Origin: Streptomyces sp. NBC_00690
GTDB taxonomy: Bacteria > Actinomycetota > Actinomycetes > Streptomycetales > Streptomycetaceae
Direction of reading: 5' to 3'
Assembly: GCF_036226685.1 (NCBI RefSeq)
Contig: NZ_CP109009.1
Coordinates: forward strand, 62,001-126,000
Length of the DNA: 64,000 nucleotides
The notes below the pieces were generated by a model. That model was not told the origin of the DNA and made no database searches. It worked only from the letters and a program-made list of their open reading frames with translations. The position numbers were made by a program, and so were the translations under genes. Position 1 is the stretch's first letter; every line of letters begins with the position of its first letter. Below are positions 42,095 to 50,137 of the stretch, in pieces.

Positions 42095-43182
42095 ATCGCT
42101 CCCCACTGGCCGCCCTGTTCGGTGAGCAGACCCGCTTCCCGCAACTCGATGGTGATGCGCCGACACCGCTCCTCGGTGAGCCCGGCGAACGCGGGCGACT
42201 CCTTCGACAGCCGCAGCGCGTACTCGGTGACGGTCTGCGGCGAACGCCCGTCGCTCAGGCCCCAGACCAACGCCGTGTCAGGCGGCAGGCGGAAGTGCCG
42301 GCCGACGGGCTGGACCAGCGTCACCATGTCGTCGTAGGCGCGCGGCAGGAACGCCGGGGACCTGCGCAGCGGACCGCTCCCCGCCGGCCAGGCGGGCCAG
42401 CGGGAGACGTCGACGCCCTGCCAGCCGAGGGTGGCCGTGGCGATCAGGCAGGTCTGGGCGAACGACGTCAGAGCGGTCAGGCCCGCTTGAGGGTCGACGG
42501 CCAGGGGGTCGTCTCGCAAGAGCCGTTGGAACTCCGCGAAGGGAAACCCGTCGGGGCCGCTGCGGGCGAGCTGCCGCCACACCCATTTCTCGCCGAAGTA
42601 GAGGTCCCCGCCCGCCGCGGCCAGCGCCTTCCCCGCGCACACGAGGGCGCGCCGGCCGGCGAGCGCGGCCGGGTCCAGGTCGGACGGGTCGTCCGACTGG
42701 CGCAGTCCGAGGCAGTCCTCGGCCGCGAAGAACGCGGCGAGCATCCAGGTGTTCATGACCAGTCGGGAGAGGCGCAGAGGATGCTCGTCGAGTCGATTGC
42801 GCAGCGCGGCCAGGGTGCCCGAGTCGGTCACGATGTCACCGGTGCGCAGCCGGACGGCCAGCGCGATCTCACGGTCTGACAGCGTCTCTCCTGCCGGGTC
42901 CGAGTGCACTCCCGTGCCGAGGACCCAGTCGACGAGCGACTCCAGGGTGTCCAGGGAGAGATGCTGTACGTCGACACGGATGTCGTCGGCGAACATCTGC
43001 TGCCGTTTCTCTCCCGTCGGGGCGCCGACCAGATAGACGTCGATGTCGCTGGTGGCGCTGCCCAGCCCGACTGCCGAACTGCCGGCGAGGAACGCGGCGT
43101 CCGCGTGTGTCGATGCGGCCAGGCGGGACGCGATGCTCCTGCCTAGGCGCACGCGGTCCTGGGCCGATGAGACTGCTGTCAT
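42091..43182 (-). CDS. Nucleotidyltransferase-fold protein in the RiPP operon
   Basis: A 363-residue protein. FLAGSSAVGLGSATSDIDVY has the GS (34-35) and DxD (Asp46, Asp48) of the pol-beta-type minimal nucleotidyltransferase fold. A third acidic strand, ADDIRVDVQHLSLD, follows at the expected place. The rest (SRLVMNTWMLAAFFAAEDCL, LYFGEKWVWRQLARSGPDGF) is helical and substrate-binding. A C-terminal winged-helix-like part (EERCRRITIELREAGLLTEQ) may bind peptide. It could transfer NMP to a peptide or small-molecule hydroxyl. The ATG at 43182 has AAGGAGGGATGAGCGC upstream. It lies 34 bp after the radical SAM gene, with a GTGA overlap to the cyclophilin gene. Confidence 0.75.
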   Translation of the reverse strand: MTAVSSAQDRVRLGRSIASRLAASTHADAAFLAGSSAVGLGSATSDIDVYLVGAPTGEKRQQMFADDIRVDVQHLSLDTLESLVDWVLGTGVHSDPAGETLSDREIALAVRLRTGDIVTDSGTLAALRNRLDEHPLRLSRLVMNTWMLAAFFAAEDCLGLRQSDDPSDLDPAALAGRRALVCAGKALAAAGGDLYFGEKWVWRQLARSGPDGFPFAEFQRLLRDDPLAVDPQAGLTALTSFAQTCLIATATLGWQGVDVSRWPAWPAGSGPLRRSPAFLPRAYDDMVTLVQPVGRHFRLPPDTALVWGLSDGRSPQTVTEYALRLSKESPAFAGLTEERCRRITIELREAGLLTEQGGQWGAM

Positions 43183-43216
43183 GCGCTCATCCCTCCTTGG
43201 CACGGGGCCACGACGG

Positions 43217-45139
43217 CTACCACCCCGGGTTCTCCGGCAGTGCGAGCCCGAGGTACTTGCTGTCGTCCGACACCATCACGTCGGCGCGACAGCACTGTTC
43301 GAGGAAGGCCGTCACCTCGCCCTCGGAGACTGACACTCCCTGTGCCGCCAGGAGGCGGGCGATCGCCGCCGCTGAGCGGGGCGCGTCTCCGCAGGCTTCG
43401 TAGGCTTCCGCCTTCCAGGCCGAGAGGACGGCCCGCTTGGGCTGGTCGGTCCTGCGGTCGATCAGCGTGAGCTTCCCGGGCAGCCGCTGGTAGACGAGGC
43501 TGGGCTTCGACTCGGCGAAGCGGGTCTGCCATGTGGAGACGGCGGCGTTTAGTGCGGTGACCGTCTCGTGGGACACGGTGCCGGACGCCTCGTAGTCGAA
43601 GAAGTACGCGATCTTCTCGGGGTCCAACGAGGCCGGGTAGACATGGCCGTAGCTGGCCCGGGGCCGGACCTTGTCGATGGGGAAGGACGGGTCGGTGAAG
43701 TAGGGGCTGAAGCGTTCCAGCCAGATCCTTCCGCAGCCGCCGGGGGGCTGTAGATGGTGCAGAAGCGGGAGTAGGCGCAGCTGCTCGGCGTAGTCTTCCT
43801 CGGTCTCCCCCGGGAATCCCGCCAGGATGTTCCAGGCCACGTCGATCCCGTAGTAGCCGGCCCATTTCAGGAGCCGAATGTTGATCAGCTTGCTCGCGCC
43901 CTTGCGCATCAGTTGCAGCACATGGGTGCTTAGGCTCTCGATGCCGGGCTGGATGCGGAGGATCCCGGCGCTTCTCAGGGTCGCCACCTGCTCCCGGGTG
44001 AGATTGGCCTTCACCTCGAAGAAGAGGTTCACGTCCCAGTGCTCTCGGGCCAGCAGCGTGCAGAGCGACGAGAAGTACCCCATGTCCAGGATGTTGTCGA
44101 CGGTGTCGACGTGCACCGCCGGGTAGTCGCGCAGCAGCGCGCTGAGCTCGGTGAACGCGCGCTCGCCGGACTTGGATCGGTACGCCATGCCGAGCGCGTT
44201 GAGACCGCAGAAGGTGCAGTGGTGTTTCTGGCCCCACCAGCATCCTCGGGAGAACTCGACCGGCAGTCGTACGGGTGCCCGGCCGAGCAGTCGAGCGCGG
44301 TCGAAGCGCTCCAGCCAGGCGAAGTAGTCCCGGTAGTCTGGGGTGGGAAGGTCGTCGAGGGCCTGCGGGCGCTGCGCGTCGGCAGCCTGCGGCGTGTGGT
44401 GCGTGGTGGCGTGCCGCAGGACGCCGGTGATCGGGGTGTCCGTGCCGTCGGCGATGTTCTTCAGCAGGGCGGGGAACACGATGTCGCCCTCGCCGGCCAC
44501 CACGTAGTCGAGCCAGGGCAGCTTTCTCGCGTACTCGGCGCCCATCTCTCCGTCGAAGTTGGCGCCTCCGTAGACCAGGGTCACACCGGGGTGGAATTCC
44601 TTGATCTTCCTCCCCAGGGCGAGGGATGCCGTGTTCTGCATGAACGTGGAGGTGAACCCGACGACGTCGTACTCTTCCCACACCGGTTTGGCCGCGCATG
44701 CGGTGATCCAGTCCGGCAGCGTCTCGCGGCGCATCTCCACGAGGTCCTGGAGGCTCTTTCCGGTGAGCTCGTCCCAGATGGACTCCACTTCCGGATACTC
44801 GGCGAAGTAGTCGTCTTCCGGGGTCACTTCTCCGAACGCGGCGTAGGAGAAGAGCCACTCGCCCATCAAGTGCAGCCGTTCCGAGGTGACGTTGGCGATG
44901 GTGTCGTAGGACTTGCTGCCGAAGAGGGAGGCGAACTCGATGTTGAGGTAGTGGCTGTCGCACTCGTGCCCGGCCTCGCGAGTGATCGACTGCAACAGTC
45001 CGCACTGGATGGAGGGCGCATGGATCCGTGCCCAAGGCATGTTGACCAGGGCGACACGCAGAGCCTTGTCAGGCGGTGAAGCGGACGCCGCGTGGTCCGC
45101 TTCGGTCCGCACGGCCAGGGGCAGGCGGATGATGCTCAT
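43217..45139 (-). CDS. Cobalamin-type radical SAM enzyme, RiPP-maturation C-methyltransferase family
   Basis: A 640-residue enzyme. Residues ~25-230 form a B12-binding-type Rossmann domain (LRVALVNMPWARIHAPSIQC, YDVVGFTSTFMQNTASLALG, YVVAGEGDIVFPALL). Residues ~290-500 are the radical SAM barrel, with cluster cysteines at 300, 308 and 311 in EFSRGCWWGQKHHCTFCG. This CX7CX2C spacing is typical of the actinobacterial RiPP-maturation radical SAM C-methyltransferases (rSAM_ocin_1 type). Later blocks are VKANLTREQVATLRSAGILR and WNILAGFPGETEEDYAEQLR. The C-terminal winged-helix-like region (EGEVTAFLEQCCRADVMVSD) could read the leader peptide. GAGGGGAAACCG precedes the ATG. Confidence 0.88.
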   Translation of the reverse strand: MSIIRLPLAVRTEADHAASASPPDKALRVALVNMPWARIHAPSIQCGLLQSITREAGHECDSHYLNIEFASLFGSKSYDTIANVTSERLHLMGEWLFSYAAFGEVTPEDDYFAEYPEVESIWDELTGKSLQDLVEMRRETLPDWITACAAKPVWEEYDVVGFTSTFMQNTASLALGRKIKEFHPGVTLVYGGANFDGEMGAEYARKLPWLDYVVAGEGDIVFPALLKNIADGTDTPITGVLRHATTHHTPQAADAQRPQALDDLPTPDYRDYFAWLERFDRARLLGRAPVRLPVEFSRGCWWGQKHHCTFCGLNALGMAYRSKSGERAFTELSALLRDYPAVHVDTVDNILDMGYFSSLCTLLAREHWDVNLFFEVKANLTREQVATLRSAGILRIQPGIESLSTHVLQLMRKGASKLINIRLLKWAGYYGIDVAWNILAGFPGETEEDYAEQLRLLPLLHHLQPPGGCGRIWLERFSPYFTDPSFPIDKVRPRASYGHVYPASLDPEKIAYFFDYEASGTVSHETVTALNAAVSTWQTRFAESKPSLVYQRLPGKLTLIDRRTDQPKRAVLSAWKAEAYEACGDAPRSAAAIARLLAAQGVSVSEGEVTAFLEQCCRADVMVSDDSKYLGLALPENPGW

Positions 45140-45168
45140 CGGTTTCCCCTCGGGTCTGGGCACATCGG

Positions 45169-45993
45169 TCACTCGAAGTCGTCGTGACCGTGTCTGCTCG
45201 CGCGCCGTGCCTGGAGGAGGATCGACAGCGCGGCGAGGACGGTGAACCCGAAACCGGCGGCGACCTCCAGGCCCAGGTCGCCGAGCCACGGTCGGCCCTC
45301 CATCCCAGCGCGGACGGCGTCCAGCCCGTGCCGAGCCGGCAGCACCTGGCCGATCGCGTCCACCCATCCCACCCGACCGGGCGGGACGATCGCGCCGCTG
45401 CACAGCATGACCAGGTAGGACAGGACGTTCGGGGCCACCACGTCGGCCCGTTTGCCGACCGTCATCGTCGCCCCGGCGAGCCCCAGCACGCTGAGCGTGA
45501 GCGCGATCAGTGCGTACACCCACGCCCAGGGCAGCAGGCGCAGGGCGAAGTCCGTCATGCCGAGCAGGGGCGCCGCAATGGCGCCCTGGACGACGAGGAG
45601 GACCCAGCCCATGACGGGGTAGGGCAGCACCCGGGCGATCTGGGTGACGGTGGGCGACAGCGCGCCGGTGCGGACCCGCGCGAAGGTGGCGTACTGCTTG
45701 TCCAGGACGGGCACGGCGACCACGCCGTTGACGTTGGTGCTGCTCAGCGCCAGCACCAGCGATCCGGCGAAGGCGTACTCGCGATGTCCGGGACCCGCGA
45801 GGACACCCGCGAGCGTCGTGAAGAACAGGATTTGCAGGACCCCGCGCGGCAGGGTCGCGCCGAGCAGACCGGCGGGCGTCTGGAGCACCCGGTACTCCAG
45901 CCAGCCCATGCGGGCCGCCTCGGCCGACCGCCAGGCTAGGGAGGCGCGGGCCGAGGCTGCGGCGTGCGGGGGGACGATGTCACGCGAGGTCAA
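45169..45993 (-). CDS. ABC transporter permease 2 (ABC-2 type) of the RiPP operon
   Basis: A 274-residue integral membrane protein with six predicted segments (GVLQILFFTTLAGVLAG, MGWVLLVVQGAIAAPLLGMT, LLPWAWVYALIALTLSVLGL, APNVLSYLVMLCSGAIVPPG, VAAGFGFTVLAALSILL). The NVLSYLVMLCSGAIVPPG block is the typical ABC-2 loop before TM6. The TTG at 45993 follows AAGGAGG with 6 nt spacing and overlaps the previous permease gene by 14 bp. With permease 1 and the ATPase at 46744 it would form an exporter for the mature peptide. Confidence 0.82.
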   Translation of the reverse strand: MTSRDIVPPHAAASARASLAWRSAEAARMGWLEYRVLQTPAGLLGATLPRGVLQILFFTTLAGVLAGPGHREYAFAGSLVLALSSTNVNGVVAVPVLDKQYATFARVRTGALSPTVTQIARVLPYPVMGWVLLVVQGAIAAPLLGMTDFALRLLPWAWVYALIALTLSVLGLAGATMTVGKRADVVAPNVLSYLVMLCSGAIVPPGRVGWVDAIGQVLPARHGLDAVRAGMEGRPWLGDLGLEVAAGFGFTVLAALSILLQARRASRHGHDDFE

Positions 45994-46747
45994 GCGTCCC
46001 CTCCTTCCGAGATCTCTCGACGGACCGGCGGTAGGCGAAGCCCGCGGCGGAGAAGTAGGCGAGGGTCAACAACATCGCGACGCCCAGCGGGGCGAACGTG
46101 ACGCCCCCGGTGCTCGCGTCGACCAGACAGTCCTTGATCCAGTGCAGGCTGAGGAGTTCGGGCGCCCAGCGCAGCCACTCGGGCAGCGCGTCCGTGGGGA
46201 TGAGCAGTCCGCCCAGGGCGAAGACCGGGTACATCAGCGCGTGGGACCACACCAGCCCGTTGCGGGTCACCAGGAAGAGGCAGGACACCAGCGCCCCCAG
46301 AGCGGTGCCCGAGCACACCAGCACCACGAGCGACACGACGGCCCACGCCGGGTGCGACACGCCCAGCGGCAGGCCCAGCGCCGCCGCGGTGACGCCGGTG
46401 CTGACGAGGATCGCGCCGACGCTGGTGACGGTGGCGCCCAGGCTCTTGCCCAGCAGCACCAGGTAGGGCGACCAGACTCCGGAGACACAGCGGGCCAGGG
46501 TGCCGAAGGTGCGCTCGCGGCGCAGAACACCTCCGCTCATCCACACCGTGGAGCCCCACAGCGCGGTCAGCATCACGGCCACGATGAGTTCGGCCGTGCC
46601 GTCGGAGCCGGGGCGGCCGGTCTCCACCGCGATGACCAGGAACACGGCGGGCAGCATCCCGGAGTTGACCAGCAGCAGCGGATTGCGTTGCATCGCCCGC
46701 TGCTCCATGCGGAACGCGGTCAGGAACATCCATGCCGCGCCCCTCAC
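45980..46747 (-). CDS. ABC transporter permease 1 (ABC-2 type) of the RiPP operon
   Basis: A 255-residue membrane protein with six hydrophobic segments (LLLVNSGMLPAVFLVIAVET, LIVAVMLTALWGSTVWMSGG, LGATVTSVGAILVSTGVTAA, HPAWAVVSLVVLVCSGTALG, HALMYPVFALGGLLIPTDAL, LGVAMLLTLAYFSAAG). The GTG at 46747 overlaps the ATPase stop (GTGA) with GGTGGAGTGAA upstream. The LRRERTFGTLARCVS cytoplasmic loop is the coupling element. It probably pairs with permease 2 as a heterodimer. Confidence 0.82.
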   Translation of the reverse strand: MRGAAWMFLTAFRMEQRAMQRNPLLLVNSGMLPAVFLVIAVETGRPGSDGTAELIVAVMLTALWGSTVWMSGGVLRRERTFGTLARCVSGVWSPYLVLLGKSLGATVTSVGAILVSTGVTAAALGLPLGVSHPAWAVVSLVVLVCSGTALGALVSCLFLVTRNGLVWSHALMYPVFALGGLLIPTDALPEWLRWAPELLSLHWIKDCLVDASTGGVTFAPLGVAMLLTLAYFSAAGFAYRRSVERSRKEGTLDLA

Positions 46748-47724
46748 TTCACTCCACCGACCTGGCGGCCGTCGGCCAGGCGCGCGGCCACGTGCGAGTA
46801 GACGTCCTCCAGCCGCACCGGATCGATGCGTACGTCCAGCACGCTGACGTGCGCCAACGCCTGCTCCAGCAGGCCGAACGAGCCGACGCTCCAGTCGCGG
46901 ACATGCAGCCGGAGGGTCCATGACTCGTCGGCCACCTCGACTGCGCCGACGGTGATGTCAGGGGACGACAGGGCGCCGCCGTCGGGCGGGCTGCCGGTGC
47001 CGCGCACGGTCACCGTGGCGGTGTAGCCGGCCTGCCGGGCGAACTCCTCGACTGGTAGGTCCGCCGCCAGTGTGCCGTCCGCGAGAATGATCACCCGGCT
47101 GGCGAGGCGTTCGATGTCGAGCAGGTAGTGACTCGTGAGCAGGACCGAGACTCCAGTGTCGCGCAGTCGGGCGACGGTGCCGCGCAGCCGTTCTGCCTCG
47201 ACCGGGTCGAGGCCCACGGTCGGTTCGTCGAGCAGCAGGACGCGCGGCTCGGCGATCATGCCGATCGCGATGTGGAGGCGCTGGCGCATGCCCTTGGAGT
47301 ACGTCTCCACCGCGCGGTCTGCCGCGCCGACCAGGCCGACCTCCTCCAGCGCGGCATCCAGCTTCGTGCTCAGGCCGCGCCGGCCCACGCCGGCGAGCAT
47401 GGCGAAGAACCGCAGATTGTCGCGGCCGTTCAGCTTGGCGTAGAGGCCACGGTCGCCGCCCAGTACGACGCCGGTCATACGGCGTACCTCGCGCAGATCG
47501 CGGGTGACGTCGTGACCGAAGATCCGGGCGGCACCGGCCGTGGGCAGCAGCAGGGTGGCGAGGATCTTGGTCAGGGTGGTCTTGCCCGCGCCATTGCTGC
47601 CCAGCAGGCCCACGATCTCGCCAGCCCCGACCTGGAAACTGACGTCCCGCAGGGCCACGAGTTGGCGTCCACGGTCGATGAAGGTACGGCCGAGCCGTTC
47701 CACGACGATCGCCGACTCGCTCAA
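46744..47724 (-). CDS. ABC transporter ATPase of the RiPP operon
   Basis: A 326-residue ATPase. Walker A is GLLGSNGAGKTTLTKI, the Q-loop region is TGVVLGGDRGLY, the signature is TYSKGMRQRLHIA, Walker B is VLLLDEPTVGLDP, and the H-loop is LLTSHYLLDIE. All catalytic motifs are intact; the signature is YSKGM instead of LSGGQ, which is common in ABC-2 drug and peptide exporters. A C-terminal extension (~residues 230-326) is present, as in DrrA-like exporters. The TTG at 47724 overlaps the PEP-enzyme stop (TTGA), so translation is coupled. It powers the two permeases encoded next. Confidence 0.88.
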   Translation of the reverse strand: MSESAIVVERLGRTFIDRGRQLVALRDVSFQVGAGEIVGLLGSNGAGKTTLTKILATLLLPTAGAARIFGHDVTRDLREVRRMTGVVLGGDRGLYAKLNGRDNLRFFAMLAGVGRRGLSTKLDAALEEVGLVGAADRAVETYSKGMRQRLHIAIGMIAEPRVLLLDEPTVGLDPVEAERLRGTVARLRDTGVSVLLTSHYLLDIERLASRVIILADGTLAADLPVEEFARQAGYTATVTVRGTGSPPDGGALSSPDITVGAVEVADESWTLRLHVRDWSVGSFGLLEQALAHVSVLDVRIDPVRLEDVYSHVAARLADGRQVGGVK

Positions 47725-50036
47725 CGCCCCGCCCCCGTCGGATGAACGTCCGCCGCTCCTTGCGCGACGGCGGCCCGTGCGGCGGCGAGTCTGGCCAGCG
47801 GGATCCGTGGCGCCGCGCACGAGACGTGGTCGAAGCCCGCCTCGGCGAAGAACCGCACAGCCGCTGCATCGGCCGCCTGCTCGCCGCAGACACCGAGCGT
47901 AATGTCGGGGCGTACGCCCCGTGCCTCGACGGCGACCTGGCGTGCCAGGGCCCCGACCGCCTCGACGTCCAGCCGGGCGAAGGGGGATTCGGCGAGGAGG
48001 CCCATGTCCTGGTAGGCGGGCAGCAGGTGTTGTTCGGCGTCGTCGCGGGACAGGCCCCAGACAAGTGCGGTGAGGTCGTTGGTGCCCAAGGACAGCGAGT
48101 CCGCACGGCGGGCGATCGATCCCGCCAGCAGCGCGGCCCGCGGGGTCTCGATCATGGCACCCAGCGAGATGCCCGCCTGGGCCCCGGAGGTTCCCAGGTG
48201 GGCGCAGACGTCGTCGAGCATGCCCCGGACGAAGTCCAGTTCCGCCGACGTGCTGACCATGGGGACCAGCAGTTCGGGCCGCGGGTCCCGGCCGGCGCGG
48301 CGCAACGCGAGGGTCGCTTCCACCAGCGCCTTGATCTGTACGGCCGTCAGCGCCGGGAGCAGGACTCCCATCCGCACGCCGCGCACTCCCAGCATGGGGT
48401 TGTGCTCGTGCAGGCGGCGGGTGATGTCGAGACAGTCCCGGTCGGCGGGAACGCCCGTCGCCGCCGTGGTCAGGGAGAGTTCGGTCAGGTCGGGAAGAAA
48501 CTCGTGGCGCGGGGGGTCAAGCAGCCGAATCGTGACAGGCCGTCCGTCCATCGCGGCAAGTACGTCCGTGATCTCCGCCCGCAGGAGGGCGTGCACGGTG
48601 GCGAGGTCCTCCGTCATGTCAGGACCGGGCCGGGCCATCAGGACCCGTTGGAGTATCTGATGGCGCTCGCCGAGGAACATGTGCTCGAGGCGGCACAGTC
48701 CCACCCCGTCGGCGCCCAATGCCCGACCGGCGGCGGCGTCCGCGCCGGTGTCAGCGTTTACCCGCACGGCAATGCGGGGCAGCCCCGACAGCGCCTCGTC
48801 CAGCCAGCCGGGCAGTTCCGGAGCGACCTGCCGTTCGGCGGCGGGCCCCGTGCGACCGCCGAGGTGGATCACTCCGGCGTGGCCGTCCACCGTGACCAGG
48901 TCGCCGGCGCGGACGGTGTCGCCGTGCGTGGTGCGCAGGACCTTGGCGTCGAAGTCCAGGACACCGTCGACGAGGGCGGTGACGGCCGGCAGTCCCAGTC
49001 CGCGCGCCACGACCGCGGCGTGCGACGTCTGTCCGCCCCGCTCGGTGACGACGGCCGTCGCGGCCAGCAGGCCCGGAAGATCCTCCGGCCTCGACTCGGT
49101 GAGGACAAGCACCGGCTGCCCGCCCTTCGCCTGCACGGCGACCGCGTCGGTCGCGCTGAAGGCGACGGCGCCGGAGGCGATACCGGGCGACACCCCGAGG
49201 CCGCGCGCCGCCACGGGCAGATCGAGGGATTGCGCCGCCCCGGAATGCGCCTGTTCCACGTCCAGCGGCTCCACCAGCGACACCGCCTGCGCGGGGGTCA
49301 GCCGGCCTCGTTCGTACCGGGTGGCCACAGCGTGCAGGAGAGCAGCGCCACGCAGGGATGCTCTGGTGCTTGCGACGATGTGGGGCCTGCCCCCCTCGAC
49401 GAGGAACTCCACCCTCGCCGGCCAGTCCAGTGCGGCCTCGGCGGTGTGGACCGCTTCCCGTACTTCCGGGCCCCAGGGTTGCGTGTCGATCAGTTCGGCG
49501 AGATCCGTGCCGCCCGCTCTCAGGAGCTGGGCTCCTGATCCCCCGGCTAGAAAGGAGCCCGTCACGCCGGGACGGCCGGTCGACGGATCGCAGGAGTAGG
49601 CGAGTCCACTGCCTCCGTCAGGGCCGCACCACAGCGGCTGTCGCCCGAGCCCGAACTGGGCCGGACCGGTCTCGGCCCTGGTCAACGCCCTCACCATGGC
49701 GATTACTTGTTCGAGCGGGTCGTCCGGCAACGCGGCACCTGGGGCCGCGACGGCCAGCGCGGCAGTCAGTTCGGCCCGGCGTGCCGCGGCGAAGCCGTCA
49801 CCGGCGAGCCCTGCCAGCCACTGGTGACTGGGAGGACTCAGACCGAGAAACGACAGACAGCTCCCCTTCTGGCAGGGAAGCCATGCCGTCAGGAAGAGGG
49901 GGTGCTGAGCACTCCCGAGGCGACAGTCGGGATCAAGCGTGACGATCGCCTCATGAATGGTGTCGTCAGCGGCGTCGACCGGGAGCCACAGCACTGAATC
50001 AGCAGAAAAACCGACCGGCAGACGATCCATGCCCAC
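47721..50036 (-). CDS. PEP-utilising phosphotransferase-like enzyme (PPDK/PEP-synthase family), divergent N-terminus
   Basis: About 771 residues. The swivelling phosphohistidine domain has ERGGQTSHAAVVARGLGLPA with the catalytic His at about 340. The C-terminal PEP/pyruvate-binding TIM barrel (about 420-755) has NPMLGVRGVRMGVLLPALTA, LSLGTNDLTALVWGLSRDDA and DITLGVCGEQAADAAAVRFF, so pyruvate/PEP chemistry looks intact. The N-terminal ~290 residues should be the ATP-grasp nucleotide domain, but are short and divergent (CGPDGGSGLAYSCDPSTGRP is the best match). It may therefore transfer a phosphoryl group from PEP to a new acceptor. The start is uncertain: GTG 50036 (GGGGA 8 nt upstream), ATG 50030, or 50099. 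It follows the precursor gene by ~100 bp. Confidence 0.8.
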   Translation of the reverse strand: MGMDRLPVGFSADSVLWLPVDAADDTIHEAIVTLDPDCRLGSAQHPLFLTAWLPCQKGSCLSFLGLSPPSHQWLAGLAGDGFAAARRAELTAALAVAAPGAALPDDPLEQVIAMVRALTRAETGPAQFGLGRQPLWCGPDGGSGLAYSCDPSTGRPGVTGSFLAGGSGAQLLRAGGTDLAELIDTQPWGPEVREAVHTAEAALDWPARVEFLVEGGRPHIVASTRASLRGAALLHAVATRYERGRLTPAQAVSLVEPLDVEQAHSGAAQSLDLPVAARGLGVSPGIASGAVAFSATDAVAVQAKGGQPVLVLTESRPEDLPGLLAATAVVTERGGQTSHAAVVARGLGLPAVTALVDGVLDFDAKVLRTTHGDTVRAGDLVTVDGHAGVIHLGGRTGPAAERQVAPELPGWLDEALSGLPRIAVRVNADTGADAAAGRALGADGVGLCRLEHMFLGERHQILQRVLMARPGPDMTEDLATVHALLRAEITDVLAAMDGRPVTIRLLDPPRHEFLPDLTELSLTTAATGVPADRDCLDITRRLHEHNPMLGVRGVRMGVLLPALTAVQIKALVEATLALRRAGRDPRPELLVPMVSTSAELDFVRGMLDDVCAHLGTSGAQAGISLGAMIETPRAALLAGSIARRADSLSLGTNDLTALVWGLSRDDAEQHLLPAYQDMGLLAESPFARLDVEAVGALARQVAVEARGVRPDITLGVCGEQAADAAAVRFFAEAGFDHVSCAAPRIPLARLAAARAAVAQGAADVHPTGAGR

Positions 50037-50099
50037 GCGCTGAATCCCCATCCCCAAGGCCCGGCACCGATTCCGGTGGTGAACCTCTAGTGACAACAA

Positions 50100-50120
50100 G
50101 CCCCCGGCACAGGTGGGGGC
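50100..50120. terminator. Hairpin between precursor gene and PEP-enzyme gene, attenuator candidate
   Basis: GCCCCC (50100-50105) pairs with GGGGGC (50115-50120) across 9 nt. Such a stem just after a RiPP precursor gene commonly allows partial read-through, so that precursor mRNA exceeds enzyme mRNA. Confidence 0.5.
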
Positions 50121-50137
50121 GGGCTGACGAGCGGTCT

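Noticed and set aside
42095..42166. Longer start (42166) for the cyclophilin fusion
   Set aside because: It would overlap the preceding gene by 76 bp without a ribosome binding site, whereas GTG 42094 gives a GTGA overlap with GGGGAGCGAT upstream.
40004..42337. 777-codon open frame on the plus strand
   Set aside because: Antisense to the cyclophilin-fusion gene, with shadow composition (VRGEPQHPAVARL) and no motif.
43179..45035. 618-codon frame on the minus strand overlapping the radical SAM gene
   Set aside because: Arg/Pro-rich out-of-frame copy of the radical SAM gene.
47742..49538. 598-codon open frame on the plus strand
   Set aside because: Antisense to the PEP-utilising enzyme, which has clear motifs; this one has none.
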